Below are positions 51,403-62,942 of a stretch of DNA of 64,000 nucleotides, piece after piece. The stretch is from Pseudomonas tructae (GTDB lineage Bacteria; Pseudomonadota; Gammaproteobacteria; Pseudomonadales; Pseudomonadaceae): NCBI RefSeq assembly GCF_004214895.1, contig NZ_CP035952.1, positions 3,296,501-3,360,500 on the forward strand, read 5' to 3'. Each line of letters opens with the position of its first letter. Within the stretch, counting starts at the first letter, position 1. Both the position numbers and the translations under genes were made by a program. The notes under the pieces were generated by a model. The model was not told the DNA's origin. It saw only the letters and a program-made list of their open reading frames with translations, and ran no database searches.

Positions 51403-53487
51403 TCAGCTGGCGGCCCGGGCCTTGCGCCCTCGTTCGATATCGGCAATGAAGCGCTCGGCCGGCTGCGGCTGACCGAGCAGGTAGCCCTGCAACGAATCGC
51501 ATCCCAAGCGTGTCAGGAACGTCTGCTGGCGATCGGTTTCCACTCCTTCGGCAACAATCCGCAGCCCCAGTGCCTGGCCCAGTGCAACGATGGCCGAGAC
51601 GATGGCGGCATCGTCGCTGTCCTGCTCCAGGTCGCGAACAAAGCCACGGTCGATCTTCAGTTCATTGGCCGGCAGGCGCTTGAGGTACATCAGGCTCGAG
51701 TAACCGGTACCGAAGTCATCGATGGACAGGTCCACGCCCATGTCCGAGAGCTGCTGCAGCACCTGCAGGCTGGCGTCGGCGTCGCGCATGGCGGTGGTCT
51801 CGGTGATTTCCAGGGTCAGGCTGTTGGCCGGCAAGCGGTGCCGGGCCAACACCCTGGCCACACTCTCGACCAGCCCGGTGTGGCAGAACTGGATGGCCGA
51901 AAGGTTCACGGCGATGCGCCAGTTGCTATGGCCCTGGTCGATCCACAGGCGCATCTGCCGGCACGCTTCATCCAGCACCCACTCACCGATGGGGATGATC
52001 AGCCCGGTCTTTTCCGCCTGGACGATGAAGCGGTCCGGCAGCAGCAGGCCATGCTGCGGGTGTTCCCAGCGCAACAGCGCCTCGGCGCCTATCGGCTGGC
52101 AGTCGTGGGCATCGAACTTGGGCTGGTAGTACAGGCGGAACTGACCCTGCTCCAGTGCTATGCGCAAATCTTGCAGCAGTTGCAACTGCAAGCGCGCGTT
52201 GCTGTTCATCGACACGTCGAAAAAGCTGTAGCCGTTCTTGCCGGCGCTCTTGGCGTGGTACATGGCGGCATCGGCGTTGCGCAGCAGCTCTTGCTGGTCG
52301 ATGCCATTGCCCGGGTACAGGACGATGCCGATACTGGCCGAAATCTGCAGGTTTTGCTCGGCAACACGAAAGCTGCGCGAAATCAGGTTGACCTGCTTGG
52401 CCGCCACGCCCACAGCGTCATCGGCCTCCTGCAACTCGACCAGCAGCACGAACTCATCGCCGCCGATCCGCGCCAGGGTGTCCTGGCTGTGCAGATGGCC
52501 GCGCAGACGCAGGGCGACTTCCTTGAGCAGCAGGTCGCCGGTGTGGTGGCCGAAGGCATCGTTGACCGGTTTGAAGCCGTCCAGGTCAATGAACATCAAG
52601 GCAAAGCATCCGCCCTGCTCCGCCACCTTGTTGATCGCCTGGTCGATGCGGTCGGCCAGCAGCGTACGGTTCGGCAAGCTGGTGAGGGTGTCATGCAGGG
52701 CCAGCTGGGTAAGCTCCTGGTTGGCCAGGGTCAACGAACGGGCAAGTTCGGCGGTACGCGCCTCCAGGCGAGCATCCAGCACCGAAGTCAGCAAGGCGGC
52801 GGCCAGTACTGCCAGGGTGGTGATCAACACCAGGTAGTCCAGGCCGTTGCCACTCAGGCCGCTGCCCAAGGCGCCGCAGTAGCTGCCTTCGGGGAAATTC
52901 GCTGCCGCCATGCCGGTGTAGTGCATGCCGACAATCGCCAGGCCCATGATGATTGCCGCGCCGCCACGGATCTGGCGTACATACAGGGTTTGCTGGCGCA
53001 AGCGAAAGGCGATCCACAAGGCCGCTGCCGACGCCCCCACGGCAATCACCAATGAGGCACTGAACAGTGTCGGGTCGTAGTCGATGCCCGGCGCCATGCG
53101 CAGCGCGGCCATGCCGGTGTAGTGCATGCTGCTGATGCCGGTACCCATGATCAGCGCGCCAAAGCCCAATTGCAGCCAGGGCAAGGTCGGCTGGCTGACC
53201 AGCCACAGGGCAAAGCCCGACGACAGCCCGGCGATCAGCAGCGACAGCAAGGTCAGGGTGATGTCATAGCCCAGTTCGATCGGCAGGTTCAGGGCGAGCA
53301 TGCCGATAAAGTGCATCGACCAGATCCCGGTGCCCATGGCCATGGCCCCGCCGCCGATCCACAGGTACACCGCACGGCCCGTGGCGGTGGTGATCCGGCC
53401 GGTCAGGTCAAGGGCGGTATAGGAAGCAAGGATGGCCACGCACAGCGAAATCAATACCAGCGAAGACGAGTAACTACCGATCAGCAT
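51403..53487 (-). CDS. mucR: MHYT-GGDEF-EAL membrane c-di-GMP protein, MucR-like
   Basis: A 694-residue protein. Seven TM helices at about 1-240 form the MHYT sensor, with its repeats readable as WSMHFIGMLALN, SSMHYTGMAALRM and VGMHYTGMAAANF; this domain is thought to bind copper or sense O2/NO. The GGDEF domain (about 275-430) has RIGGDEFVLLVE, and the EAL domain (about 440-690) has AEALLRWEH, EITETTAMRD and DDFGTGYSSLMYLKRL. The layout and size match MucR of P. aeruginosa, which supports alginate production and biofilm dispersal. The start giving MLIGSYSSSLVL is the normal MHYT N-terminus. Confidence 0.88.
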   Translation of the reverse strand: MLIGSYSSSLVLISLCVAILASYTALDLTGRITTATGRAVYLWIGGGAMAMGTGIWSMHFIGMLALNLPIELGYDITLTLLSLLIAGLSSGFALWLVSQPTLPWLQLGFGALIMGTGISSMHYTGMAALRMAPGIDYDPTLFSASLVIAVGASAAALWIAFRLRQQTLYVRQIRGGAAIIMGLAIVGMHYTGMAAANFPEGSYCGALGSGLSGNGLDYLVLITTLAVLAAALLTSVLDARLEARTAELARSLTLANQELTQLALHDTLTSLPNRTLLADRIDQAINKVAEQGGCFALMFIDLDGFKPVNDAFGHHTGDLLLKEVALRLRGHLHSQDTLARIGGDEFVLLVELQEADDAVGVAAKQVNLISRSFRVAEQNLQISASIGIVLYPGNGIDQQELLRNADAAMYHAKSAGKNGYSFFDVSMNSNARLQLQLLQDLRIALEQGQFRLYYQPKFDAHDCQPIGAEALLRWEHPQHGLLLPDRFIVQAEKTGLIIPIGEWVLDEACRQMRLWIDQGHSNWRIAVNLSAIQFCHTGLVESVARVLARHRLPANSLTLEITETTAMRDADASLQVLQQLSDMGVDLSIDDFGTGYSSLMYLKRLPANELKIDRGFVRDLEQDSDDAAIVSAIVALGQALGLRIVAEGVETDRQQTFLTRLGCDSLQGYLLGQPQPAERFIADIERGRKARAAS

Positions 53488-53605
53488 GAGGCCTTCCACA
53501 ACCCGTAGGCCGGGCACTGGCAAGGCCCGGGAAAAGCCGATGATTGTACTCAACCTTTGGCGAAACGCACGGAGTTTCGGTGGCAGGTGGCGATGCCGGA
53601 CCACT

Positions 53606-53775
53606 ACCGCTTAAAGCCATTTCTACTAAAATTAATCGTTAAAAAACAATATGTTATGAGCATATATTAATGTTCTTCGATAGAAACCAATGCAGGCTGC
53701 ATCAACAGCTTCTATTTATGCTAAAAAACATCAATAAAGAATCATAAATATCTGTTTTATAAGGATTTTATATTT
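53606..53775. other. Very AT-rich spacer between opmB and the mucR-like gene
   Basis: About 170 bases that are strikingly AT-rich in a GC-rich genome, with tracts such as AAAATTAATCGTTAAAAAAC and ATATATTAATG. It holds the 3' flank of the efflux operon and probably the mucR-like promoter. A GCAGGCTGC palindrome occurs at 53693-53701. Nothing gene-like. A binding region for an H-NS-like silencer (MvaT) is possible. Confidence 0.5.
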
Positions 53776-55263
53776 CTATTTCTGCTCAGCAAACGCCGCC
53801 TGCGCATCCCACCCGCCCCCCAACGCCGCGATCAACTGCACGCTGGCCACCAGTCGCCCCTGCATCAGGTTGAGCACGCTGCGCTCGTTGCTAAGCGCAG
53901 TGGTCTGCACGTTGACCACGTCCAGGTAGGCGATCAGCCCGGCCTTGTACTGGTTGTTGGTCAGGCGCAGGGATTCGCGGGCCGCAGCCAGGGCCTCGCT
54001 GCGCACCTGGGCTTCGTCCTGGTAGACCTTGAGCTGCACCAGGTAGTTTTCCACTTCCTTGAAGCCGTCGAGCACGGTCTGCCGGTACTGGGCCACGGTC
54101 TGGTCATAGACCGCTTCGCTGCGGTCGATTTCGGCGGCGCGCTGGCCGCCGTCGAACAGGGTCATGGCCAGTTGCGGGCCAACCGACCAGAAGCGGTTCG
54201 GCAGGCTGATCCAGTCGCTGAAACTGCTACTGCTGTAGCCGCCGCTCATGCTCAGGGTCAGGTCGGGAAAGTAGGCGGCGCGGGCCACGCCGATGCTGGC
54301 GTTGGCCGACATCACGTTGCGTTCGGCCTTGGCGATGTCCGGGCGGCGCTCGAGCAGTTGCGAGGGCAAGGCCAGCGGCACCTGCGGCAGTGCCGGGATG
54401 GCCTGGCTGTCGGCCAGGGCGAATTCGGCCGGGGCCTTGCCCAGCAGGACGGCGATGGCGTTTTCCAGTTGCGCGCGCTGCCACACCAGGTCGATCAGAT
54501 CGGCCTGGGTGCTTTTGAGCTGGGTCTGCGCCTGGGCCACCGCGTCCTTGCCGGACACCCCGGCACGGTACTGGTTTTCGGTCATTTTCAGCGAACGTTC
54601 ATAAGCCTCGACGGTGGCCTCCAGCAGGCGTTTCTGTTCGTCGATCACCCGCAGTTGCAGGTAGTTCTGCACCAGTTCCGACTGCAGGCTCAGGCGGATC
54701 GCTGCCATGTCGGCGAGGCTGGCCTGGGCGCTGGCCTGGTTGGCGGCCAGGCCGTCGCGCAGCTTGCCCCACAGGTCGGCCTCCCAGCTCACCCCCAACT
54801 GGGTGTTGTAGGTATTGCGGATGCCGCTGCTGTTGTTGCTCAGGCTCGAACTGGAGCTGCCGGTGCCCTGGCTTGAGCGGGTCTTGCCGGCCGACAGGTC
54901 GAGGCTTGGGAACAGTGCGCCACGGGCACTGCGCACCAGGGCCTGGGACTGGCGGTACTGAGCTTCATATTGAGCAACGGTCTGGTTGCCGGCATTGAGC
55001 TGCTCGACCAGGCCATTGAGCTGGGCGTCGCCGTACAACTCCCACCAGGCGCCGCGGGCGATGGCGTCCGAGGGGTTGGCCTGGGTCCAGCCTTCGGCGT
55101 GCTTGAACGCCACCGGCGCCGGGGTTTGCGGCCGTTGGTAGTCCGGGCTCAGGGTACAGGCGCTGAGCATCGCCAGACACAGGGCCGAGGCCAGCAGGCG
55201 CGAGCCACGGGCAGCCAGCAGCGGCTGCAGCGAACGGTCGGAAAGAAGCGGACGTCGGGTCAT
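53776..55263 (-). CDS. opmB: Outer-membrane efflux lipoprotein (NodT/OprM family), OpmB-like
   Basis: A 495-residue outer-membrane channel. The lipobox LSAC ends the signal peptide, followed by TLSPDYQRPQTPAPVAF, the usual start of NodT-family proteins. Two TolC-like repeats follow: NAGNQTVAQYEAQYRQSQAL with AARGALFPSLDLS-like sequence, and ERRPDIAKAERNVMSANASI with ARAAYFPDLTLSMSGGY. It docks with the two pumps and adaptor encoded upstream on the same strand, the gene order known as muxABC-opmB in P. aeruginosa. It overlaps the upstream pump gene by 4 nt. Confidence 0.9.
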   Translation of the reverse strand: MTRRPLLSDRSLQPLLAARGSRLLASALCLAMLSACTLSPDYQRPQTPAPVAFKHAEGWTQANPSDAIARGAWWELYGDAQLNGLVEQLNAGNQTVAQYEAQYRQSQALVRSARGALFPSLDLSAGKTRSSQGTGSSSSSLSNNSSGIRNTYNTQLGVSWEADLWGKLRDGLAANQASAQASLADMAAIRLSLQSELVQNYLQLRVIDEQKRLLEATVEAYERSLKMTENQYRAGVSGKDAVAQAQTQLKSTQADLIDLVWQRAQLENAIAVLLGKAPAEFALADSQAIPALPQVPLALPSQLLERRPDIAKAERNVMSANASIGVARAAYFPDLTLSMSGGYSSSSFSDWISLPNRFWSVGPQLAMTLFDGGQRAAEIDRSEAVYDQTVAQYRQTVLDGFKEVENYLVQLKVYQDEAQVRSEALAAARESLRLTNNQYKAGLIAYLDVVNVQTTALSNERSVLNLMQGRLVASVQLIAALGGGWDAQAAFAEQK

Positions 55264-58200
55264 AGCGGGGTTTCCAAAGCAGCGTCGGTACGCACGCCGC
55301 GCCAGCGGTTGAAGCGATGGCGCAAGCGGTCCAGATAGAGGTAGACCACCGGGGTGGTGTAGAGCGTGAGGATCTGGCTGAAGACCAGCCCGCCGATGAT
55401 GGTCAGGCCCAGGGGCTGGCGCATCTCGGCGCCTTCGGCGTGGCTGAGCAGCAGCGGCAAGGCGCCGAGGATGGCCGCCAGAGTAGTCATCAGGATCGGC
55501 CGCAGGCGCAACAGGCAGGCACGGCGGATCGACTCCTCCGGGCTCAACTGATCGTGGCGCTCCAGTTGCAGGGCCAGGTCGATCATCATGATCGCGTTCT
55601 TCTTCACCACGCCGATCAGCAGGAACAGGCCCAGCAGGGAGATCAGGCTGAACTCGCTGCCGACCACGTACAAGGTGAGCAAGGCCCCTACCCCGGCCGA
55701 TGGCAGGGTCGAGAGGATGGTCAGTGGGTGAATGTAGCTTTCATAAAGGATGCCCAGCACCAGGTACACCGCCAGCAAGGCGCCAAGGATCATGAATGGC
55801 TGGCCCTTCTGGCTTTCGGCGAAGGCATCACCGGTGCCGCCGATCTTGGCGATCACATCCTCGGGCAAGCCGACCTTGGCCACTGCCCGCTCCACCGCGG
55901 CCATGGCCTGATCCTGGCTGTAGCCTTCGGCGATGTCGAAGTTGATGCTCTCGGAGGCGAACTGGCCTTCGTGGCTGACGCGGTCGTCGGCCAGGCTGTT
56001 CTCGTAGTGGGCGAAGGTCGCCAGCGGTACCCGGGCGCCCTCGGCGGTGATTACCTGGACTTGCTCCAGGGTGCGCGGGTCCTGGGCGTACTTGGGGTTG
56101 ATCTCCATCACCACCTGGTACTGGTTGAGGCTGTCGTAGATGGTCGAGATCTGCCGCTGGCTATAGGCGTTGTTGAGCACCGAGGTGACCATGCTCATGT
56201 CGATGCCCAGGCGCTTGGCCTGCTCGCGGTCGACCACCAGGGTGATCTGCTGGGTGCCGCCGCCTTCGCGGGCGTCGATGGCGGTCAGCTCCGGCAATGC
56301 CTTGAACGCTGCGACCACTTTCGGGTACCACTCACGCAGGGCCGACAACTCGCTGCTTTGCAGGGTGTAGAGGAACTGCGAGGTGCTCTGGTCGCGGCCG
56401 CCGCCGAACTGCAGGTCCTGGTCGGCCATCAGGAACAGTCGGCCACCCGGTACCTTGGGCATCTCTTTGCGCAGGCGCTCGATGATCTTCTGCGCCGAGA
56501 CCTTGCGCTCGCTGATCGGCTTGAGGCGCACCAGCACCATGGCGTTGTTGGTGCCGCTGTTGCCACCGATGAAACCGGCGACGCTCTCCACCGCCGGGTC
56601 AGCCAGCAAGGCGCGGCGGTAGATTTCCATCTTCGGCTGCATGACCTGGAACGACAGGCCGTCGTCGCCGCGGACAAAGCCCATCAGTTGGCCGGTATCC
56701 TGCTGCGGCAGGAAAGTCTTGGGCACCACCACGTACAGGGCGATATTGACCGCGATGGTCACCAGCAGGCTCAGCACGGTCAGCCGTCGATGACGCAGGA
56801 CCCAGTCCAGGCTGCGCCCGTAGCCGGCCATCATGCGCTGGTTGAGCTGCTCGCTCCAGCGCTGCAGGCGGGTCTGTTCACCCTCTGGCTGGGCCTTGAG
56901 CCAGCGCGCGCAGAGCATCGGCGTGAGGGTCAGGGACACCAGCAAGGACACCAGGATCGCCACCGCCAGGGTGATGGAGAACTCGCGGAACAGCGAGCCG
57001 ACAATACCGCCCATGAACAGGATCGAGACGAACACCACCACCAGCGACAGGTTCATCGACAGCAAGGTGAAGCCGACTTCCTTGGAGCCCATGTAGGCGG
57101 CGCGCATCGGCGGCACGCCGTCGTCGATATGCCGGGAGATGTTCTCCAGCACCACGATGGCGTCATCGACCACCAGGCCCGTGGCAAGAATCAGCGCCAT
57201 CAGCGACAGGTTGTTCAGCGAAAAGCCGCACAGGTACATGGCGGCGAAGGTGCCCACCAGGGACACCGGTACCGCCAGGGTCGGGATCAACGAGGCTCGC
57301 AGGTTGCCGAGAAACAGAAATACCACCAGGATCACCAGGACCACGGCGATGATCAGGGTATGCTCGGCTTCCGCGAGGGTCGCCTTGATCACTGGCGAGC
57401 GGTCCATGGCCACGTCCAGTTTGACGCTGGCAGGCATCAGCGACTCCAGGGCCGGCAACTGCTCCTTGATCTTGTTCACGGTCTCGATAATGTTGGCGCC
57501 GGTCTGGCGGTTGATTACCAGCAACACCGCGTCCTGGTCGTTGAAGAAACCGCTGTTGTAGCGGTTCTCCACCGCGTCGCTGACCTTGGCCACATGGCTC
57601 AGACGCAGCACCGCGCCGTCCTGGTAGCGAATCACCAGCGGCTCGTAGTCCTTGGCTTTCTCCAACTGATCGTTGGCCTGCACCTGCCAGTTGCGCTGGC
57701 CGTCTTCGATAAAGCCCTTGGGTCGACGCTGGTTGGCGTTGGCGATGGTCTGGCGCACGTCATCCAGGGCCACGCCATACTGGTTGAGCAACTGCGGCTC
57801 GAGCTCGACGCGCACCGCCGGCAGCGAACTGCCGCCGATCTGCACCTCCCCTACCCCTGGCACCTGGGACAGGCTCTGGGACAGGATGGTCGAGGCCAGG
57901 TCGTACAGCTGGCCCTTCTGCAACACGCTGGAGGTCAGCGCCAGGACCATGATCGGCGCCTGGGACGGGTTGAACTTCTTGTAGGTCGGCATGCTGCGCA
58001 TGCCACTGGGCAGCAGGTTGCGCGAGGCGTTGATCGCCGCCTGTACCTCGCGCGCGGCCGCATCGATGTCGCGTCCCTGGTCGAACGCCAGGATCACCCG
58101 GGTCGAACCCTGGCTTGAGCTGCTGGTCAGGGTGGTGACCCCGGAGATCGCCCCCATCGAGCGCTCCAGCGGCGTGGCCACGGTCGCCGCCATGACCTCG

Positions 58201-58367
58201 GGGCTGGCACCCGGCAGGTTGGCCTGGACCACGATCACCGGGAACTCGATCTGCGGCAACGGTGCCACCGGCAACAGGCCGAAGCTGACGCCACCGAGCA
58301 GCATGATCGCCAGGCTCAACAGCATGGTCGCCACCGGGCGGCGGATGAACGGTGCGGACAGGTTCAT
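55260..58367 (-). CDS. muxC: RND multidrug efflux transporter, MuxC/MdtC-like
   Basis: A 1035-residue inner-membrane proton-driven pump with the RND plan of 12 TMs and two large periplasmic loops. The start [20 protein letters not shown], the TM4 proton-relay region [20 protein letters not shown], and the late [21 protein letters not shown] are diagnostic of this class. It is one of two non-identical pump subunits in the operon, which are known to form a mixed trimer in MdtBC/MuxBC. ATGA overlaps with both neighbours. Confidence 0.93.
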   Translation of the reverse strand: MNLSAPFIRRPVATMLLSLAIMLLGGVSFGLLPVAPLPQIEFPVIVVQANLPGASPEVMAATVATPLERSMGAISGVTTLTSSSSQGSTRVILAFDQGRDIDAAAREVQAAINASRNLLPSGMRSMPTYKKFNPSQAPIMVLALTSSVLQKGQLYDLASTILSQSLSQVPGVGEVQIGGSSLPAVRVELEPQLLNQYGVALDDVRQTIANANQRRPKGFIEDGQRNWQVQANDQLEKAKDYEPLVIRYQDGAVLRLSHVAKVSDAVENRYNSGFFNDQDAVLLVINRQTGANIIETVNKIKEQLPALESLMPASVKLDVAMDRSPVIKATLAEAEHTLIIAVVLVILVVFLFLGNLRASLIPTLAVPVSLVGTFAAMYLCGFSLNNLSLMALILATGLVVDDAIVVLENISRHIDDGVPPMRAAYMGSKEVGFTLLSMNLSLVVVFVSILFMGGIVGSLFREFSITLAVAILVSLLVSLTLTPMLCARWLKAQPEGEQTRLQRWSEQLNQRMMAGYGRSLDWVLRHRRLTVLSLLVTIAVNIALYVVVPKTFLPQQDTGQLMGFVRGDDGLSFQVMQPKMEIYRRALLADPAVESVAGFIGGNSGTNNAMVLVRLKPISERKVSAQKIIERLRKEMPKVPGGRLFLMADQDLQFGGGRDQSTSQFLYTLQSSELSALREWYPKVVAAFKALPELTAIDAREGGGTQQITLVVDREQAKRLGIDMSMVTSVLNNAYSQRQISTIYDSLNQYQVVMEINPKYAQDPRTLEQVQVITAEGARVPLATFAHYENSLADDRVSHEGQFASESINFDIAEGYSQDQAMAAVERAVAKVGLPEDVIAKIGGTGDAFAESQKGQPFMILGALLAVYLVLGILYESYIHPLTILSTLPSAGVGALLTLYVVGSEFSLISLLGLFLLIGVVKKNAIMMIDLALQLERHDQLSPEESIRRACLLRLRPILMTTLAAILGALPLLLSHAEGAEMRQPLGLTIIGGLVFSQILTLYTTPVVYLYLDRLRHRFNRWRGVRTDAALETPL

Positions 58368-61300
58368 GGCTTGGCCTGCACCACGGCATCAGGCTCACGG
58401 CGCCAGCGCCGCGCCAGGCGATCGAAGTACAGGTAGATGACCGGTGTGGTGAACAGCGTCAGTACCTGGCTGACCAGCAGCCCACCGACCATCACCAGGC
58501 CCAGGGGCTGGCGCAACTCGGCGCCGGAGCCGGTGGCGAGCATCAACGGGATGGCGCCGAACAAGGCGGCCAGGGTGGTCATCAGGATCGGCCGAAAACG
58601 CAGCAGCGCCGCCTGGTAGATCGCCGCCTCTGGGGCCATGCCCTGGTTGCGTTCGGCCTCCAGGGCGAAGTCGATCATCATGATCGCGTTCTTCTTGACG
58701 ATGCCGATCAGCAGGATGATGCCGATGATGCCGATCATGCCCAAGTCGTTACCGGAGAGGATCAGCGCCAGCAGGGCCCCGACCGCTGCCGACGGCAAGG
58801 TCGAGAGGATGGTCACCGGGTGGATATAGCTCTCGTAGAGCACGCCAAGCACGATGTACATGGTCACCACTGCCGCCAGGATCAGCAGCAAGGTGCTCGA
58901 CAGCGAGGCCTGGAAGGCTTCGGCCGCGCCCTGGAAGCGGGTTTGCACGCCCACCGGCATGCCGATGTCCTGCTGTACCTGCTCGATGACCTTGACCGCC
59001 TCGCCCAGGGCGACGCCGTCACCGAGGTTGAACGACATCATCACCGCCGGGAACTGGCCGATATGGGCAATCGCCAGTTGCGCCTGGCGCTGCTCGATGC
59101 GTGCCAGGCTCGACAGGCGCACCTGGCCGCCGTCGCTGGCCTTGACGTGAATCTGCTCCAGCACCTGCGGGCCGATGCTCGACGCCGCCTCGGCCTGCAG
59201 CACCACGCGGTACTGGCTGGCCTGGGTGTAGATAGTCGAGATCTGCCGCTGGCCGAAGGCGTCATACAGGGCGTTGGTGATGTCGGCGACGTTGATGCCC
59301 AGGCGGCTGGCTGCATCGCGGTCGATCACCAGGTACACCTGCAGGCCCTTGTCCTGCAGGTCGCTGGCGACATCGGTCAGCTCCGGGCGCTGCTGCAGGG
59401 CATCGACCAGCTTGCCGCTCCACTGTGCCAGCAGCTCGGCATCGGGCGATGACAGGCTGAACTGGTACTGGGTCCGGCTGACCCGGTCTTCGATGCTCAA
59501 ATCCTGCACCGGCTGCATGAACAGGCGAATGCCAAGCAGCTTGTCGACCTCCGGCTGCAACCGGGCAATCACCTGGGCGGCGGTCAGGTCGCGCTCGCCA
59601 TGGGGCTTGAGGTTAATCAGCAGGCGGCCGCTGTTGAGTGTGGCGTTGTCGCCATCCACGCCGATATAGGACGACAGGCTCTGCACCGCCGGGTCCTTGA
59701 GAATCACCGCGCTGAGCTGTTGCTGGCGCTGGCTCATGGCGCTGAACGACACCGACTGCGGTGCCTCGGAGATGCCCTGGATCACCCCGGTGTCCTGCAC
59801 CGGGAAGAAGCCCTTGGGCACCACCAGGTACAGCAGCACGGTCAGGCCCAGGGTGGCCACGGCCACCAGCAGGGTCAACGGCTGGTGCCGGAGCACCCAC
59901 TGCAGGCCACGGCCGTAATAGTCGATCATCCAGTCGATCCAGGCGCCGCTGGCCCGGTAGAAACGGCCCTGCTCGTGCTCCTTGGGCTCGCGCTTGAGCA
60001 AGCGCGCGCACATCATTGGCGTCAGGGTCAGCGACACCACCAGGGAAATCAGGATCGCCACCGCCAGGGTGATGGCGAACTCGCGGAACAGCCGGCCAAC
60101 CACATCGGCCATGAACAGCAGCGGGATCAGCACCGCGATCAGCGAGAAGGTCAGCGAGATCAGGGTGAAACCGATTTGCCGGGCGCCCTTGAGCGCTGCC
60201 TGCATCGGCGTTTCGCCCTCCTCGATATGCCGCGAGATGTTCTCCAGCATGACGATGGCATCGTCGACCACAAAGCCGGTGGCGATGGTCAGCGCCATCA
60301 GCGTCAGGTTGTTGATCGAAAAGCCCGCCAGGTGCATCACCGCAAAGGTGCCGATCAGCGACAGCGGCACCGCCACCGACGGAATGATCGTGGCGCTGAC
60401 CCGGCGCAGGAACACGAAGGTGACCATCACCACCAGGGCAATGGCGATCAGCAGCTCGTGCTGGACGTCCTTGACCGAGGCGCGGATGGTCTGGGTGCGG
60501 TCGGTGAGTACCGTGACGTCCAGGCCCGCCGGCAGGTTGTCGGTGATCGACGGCAACATGGCCTTGATCCGGTCGACCACCTCGATGACGTTGGCCCCGG
60601 GTTGGCGCTGGATGTTCAGCAGCACCGCCTGATTCTGGTTGGCCCAGGCCGCCAGGCGCTCGTTCTCGGCGCCGTCGACGATCTCGGCGACGTCCTTGAG
60701 GCGCAGCGGCGCGCCGTTGTTGTAGGCGAGGATGAGGTTGGCGTACTCCTCGGGCGAGCGCAGCTGGTCGTTGGCATCGAGCATCGAGACCCGGGTCGGG
60801 CCGTCGAAGTTGCCTTTGGGCTGGTTGACGTTGGACGCGCCGATCAGGCTGCGCACGTCGGCCAGGTTCAGCCCGGCCGAGGCCAGGGCATCGGGGTTGA
60901 CCTTGATCCGCACCGCCTGGCGCTGGCCGCCGGCGATGCTGACCATGCCGACGCCTCCGATCTGGGCGATTTTTTGCGCCACCCGGGTGTCGACCAGGTC
61001 GTTGAGCTTGGGCAGCGGCATGGTTTGCGAGGCAATCGCCAGGGTCAGCACCGGGGTGTCGGCCGGGTTGACCTTGTTGTACACCGGCGGTGCCGGCAGG
61101 TCGCTGGGCAGCAGATTGCTGGCAGCGTTGATCGCCGCCTGCACCTGTTGCTCGGCAACGTCCATGTTCATGTCCAGGCTAAAGCGCAGGGTCAGCACCG
61201 AGGCGCCGCCGGAGCTGGTCGAGGCCATCTGGGTCAGCCCGGGCATCTGCCCGAACTGACGCTCAAGGGGCGCGGTGACCGCACTGGTCATCACCTGGGG

Positions 61301-61465
61301 GCTGGCGCCAGGGTACAGGGTCATGACCCGGATGGTCGGGTAATCGACCTGGGGCAAGGCCGCCACCGGCAGCATCTTGTAGGCGATCAGGCCGGCCAGG
61401 ACGATGGCCAGCATGCTCAGGGTGGTCGCCACCGGGCGCAGGATGAACAGCCGCGAGAGGTTCAT
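58364..61465 (-). CDS. muxB: RND multidrug efflux transporter, MuxB/MdtB-like
   Basis: A 1033-residue RND pump. It starts [20 protein letters not shown]. The TM4 aspartates occur in [20 protein letters not shown], and [24 protein letters not shown] sequence near residue 930 closes the second half. It is the paralogous partner of the next pump gene and probably forms the heterotrimer with it. The adaptor gene upstream overlaps by 4 nt, so stoichiometry is likely set by translational coupling. Confidence 0.93.
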   Translation of the reverse strand: MNLSRLFILRPVATTLSMLAIVLAGLIAYKMLPVAALPQVDYPTIRVMTLYPGASPQVMTSAVTAPLERQFGQMPGLTQMASTSSGGASVLTLRFSLDMNMDVAEQQVQAAINAASNLLPSDLPAPPVYNKVNPADTPVLTLAIASQTMPLPKLNDLVDTRVAQKIAQIGGVGMVSIAGGQRQAVRIKVNPDALASAGLNLADVRSLIGASNVNQPKGNFDGPTRVSMLDANDQLRSPEEYANLILAYNNGAPLRLKDVAEIVDGAENERLAAWANQNQAVLLNIQRQPGANVIEVVDRIKAMLPSITDNLPAGLDVTVLTDRTQTIRASVKDVQHELLIAIALVVMVTFVFLRRVSATIIPSVAVPLSLIGTFAVMHLAGFSINNLTLMALTIATGFVVDDAIVMLENISRHIEEGETPMQAALKGARQIGFTLISLTFSLIAVLIPLLFMADVVGRLFREFAITLAVAILISLVVSLTLTPMMCARLLKREPKEHEQGRFYRASGAWIDWMIDYYGRGLQWVLRHQPLTLLVAVATLGLTVLLYLVVPKGFFPVQDTGVIQGISEAPQSVSFSAMSQRQQQLSAVILKDPAVQSLSSYIGVDGDNATLNSGRLLINLKPHGERDLTAAQVIARLQPEVDKLLGIRLFMQPVQDLSIEDRVSRTQYQFSLSSPDAELLAQWSGKLVDALQQRPELTDVASDLQDKGLQVYLVIDRDAASRLGINVADITNALYDAFGQRQISTIYTQASQYRVVLQAEAASSIGPQVLEQIHVKASDGGQVRLSSLARIEQRQAQLAIAHIGQFPAVMMSFNLGDGVALGEAVKVIEQVQQDIGMPVGVQTRFQGAAEAFQASLSSTLLLILAAVVTMYIVLGVLYESYIHPVTILSTLPSAAVGALLALILSGNDLGMIGIIGIILLIGIVKKNAIMMIDFALEAERNQGMAPEAAIYQAALLRFRPILMTTLAALFGAIPLMLATGSGAELRQPLGLVMVGGLLVSQVLTLFTTPVIYLYFDRLARRWRREPDAVVQAKP

Positions 61466-62739
61466 GCGCCGGCCTTGCCCTGTGCGCCATTAACGGCCGA
61501 GGCTTCCTTCTTGTCCTGGCCCTGCAGGTGCTGGCCTGGGGTGACCGGTACTTCGGCGCTGTCGTTGACCACCTCGACGTCACTGCCATCGCGCAGGCGG
61601 TCGGTGCCTTCGAGCACCACCCGCTCGCCCTTGGCCAGGCCTTCGCTGACCACGGTGAGGTCGCCATCACTGGCACCCAGCTTGAGCTTGCGGATACGCA
61701 CCTTGTTGTCGCCTTCCATGACATAGACGAACGAGCCGTCGGTGCCGAACTGGATCGCCGCCGAAGGCGCCAGCACCACGTCCTTCAAGGTGTCGGCCAG
61801 CAGCCGCACGTTGACGAACTGGTTGGGGAACAGTGCCTCGTCCTGGTTTTCGAAGAAAGCCTTGAACTTCAGGGTGCCGGTGGTGGTGTCGATCTGGTTG
61901 TCGAGGCTGCGCAGCACGCCGAGCGCCTGTTGCTTGATGTCGCTGCGGTCCCAGGCCTCGACGGGCAACTGGGCACCGCTGCGGTAGCGGGCCAGCACGG
62001 TGTTGAGCTCCGATTCGGGCAAGGTGAAGGCCACAGTGATCGGCTGGGTCTGGGTGATGACCACCAGCGCGGTGGTGTCGTTGGCCGCCACCAGGTTGCC
62101 AAGGTCGAGCTGGCGCAGGCCCAGGCGGCCGCTGATAGGCGCGCGGATGCGGGTAAAGTCGAGGTTGAGCTTGGCGTCACCGACCGCCGCCTGGTTGGTC
62201 TTGATCGTGCCCTGGTACTGGCCGACCAGCGCCTGCTGGGTGTCGAGGGTCTGCTTGGCGATACTGTCTTCGGCGTACAGGCCTTTGTAGCGCTGCAGGT
62301 CGAGCTGGGCGTTCTTGAGTTGCGCCTGGTTCTGCGCCAGGGTGCCTTCGGCCTGCTGCAGGGCGATCTGGTAGCTGCGCGGGTCGATCTCGGCCAACAG
62401 GTCGCCGGCCTTGACCTTCTGCCCTTCATGGAAGTTGACCTTGACCAGCTCGCCGCCCACCCGGCTGCGCACGTTGACCGTGTTGGTGGCGGTAACGGTG
62501 CCGAGGGCTTTCAGGTAGACCGGAAAATCCCCCACGATGGCAGGCTCGACCCGTACCGGCACGGGCCCGGCGAAGGCGCCAAAGCCCGGCCGTCCGCCCT
62601 TGCCTGCTGCGCCGGTCTTGGGCGCGGCCGACGACGGCCACAGCCACCAGCACAGGGCCGCGGCCAGCAGCAGGATCAGCAGGCCGACAAGCCAGCGACG
62701 AGGGGAACGGGAACGAGAAAGCATGGGTTGATCGACCAT
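61462..62739 (-). CDS. muxA: RND efflux periplasmic adaptor, MuxA/MdtA-like
   Basis: A 425-residue membrane-fusion protein: an N-terminal signal/TM ([20 protein letters not shown]), then lipoyl half-motifs ([40 protein letters not shown]), an alpha-helical hairpin ([20 protein letters not shown]) and a beta-barrel. It connects the two RND pumps with the outer-membrane channel. The start giving [10 protein letters not shown] is preferred; a second ATG lies at 62724. It is the first gene of the four-gene operon, with its promoter in the 100 or so bases upstream. Confidence 0.92.
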   Translation of the reverse strand: MVDQPMLSRSRSPRRWLVGLLILLLAAALCWWLWPSSAAPKTGAAGKGGRPGFGAFAGPVPVRVEPAIVGDFPVYLKALGTVTATNTVNVRSRVGGELVKVNFHEGQKVKAGDLLAEIDPRSYQIALQQAEGTLAQNQAQLKNAQLDLQRYKGLYAEDSIAKQTLDTQQALVGQYQGTIKTNQAAVGDAKLNLDFTRIRAPISGRLGLRQLDLGNLVAANDTTALVVITQTQPITVAFTLPESELNTVLARYRSGAQLPVEAWDRSDIKQQALGVLRSLDNQIDTTTGTLKFKAFFENQDEALFPNQFVNVRLLADTLKDVVLAPSAAIQFGTDGSFVYVMEGDNKVRIRKLKLGASDGDLTVVSEGLAKGERVVLEGTDRLRDGSDVEVVNDSAEVPVTPGQHLQGQDKKEASAVNGAQGKAGA

Positions 62740-62859
62740 TGTGCGGGAAAGAATTCTTTTGAGGAGGCTGAACGATAAGCACTGATGAAGGATAAGCAAA
62801 GCGCCTTTACCGGCACTTTACCTTGAGCTTACGTTGCTAAAGTAATGAACTATAAATAA

Positions 62860-62886
62860 AAACGGCCTGAACTATGTCCAGGCCGC
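62860..62886 (-). terminator. Rho-independent terminator of tpx
   Basis: On the minus strand the 7-bp stem CGGCCTG/CAGGCCG (62879-62885 with 62863-62869, 9-nt loop) is followed by TTTTTATTTATAG. The T run makes this a convincing terminator. It stands beyond the REP element that directly follows tpx. Confidence 0.75.
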
Positions 62887-62914
62887 AACAACTCTTAGCA
62901 ATTTCGCAGGGCAT

Positions 62915-62938
62915 GTGGGAGCGGGCTTGCCCCGCGAT
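62915..62938 (+). repeat. Single REP element directly after tpx
   Basis: A complete REP core (GGGAGCGGGCTTGCCCCGCG) a few bases past the tpx stop codon, inside the transcript and before its terminator. This position may protect the message from 3' exonucleases. Confidence 0.88.
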
Positions 62939-62942
62939 CAGA

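Noticed and set aside
55317..58118. 933-codon open frame opposite the MuxC gene
   Set aside because: Antisense to a complete RND pump; no homology-like motifs, composition dominated by His/Gln/Gly.
59600..61726. 708-codon open frame opposite the MuxB gene
   Set aside because: Same reason as for the MuxC antisense frame; it also crosses the muxA/muxB junction.
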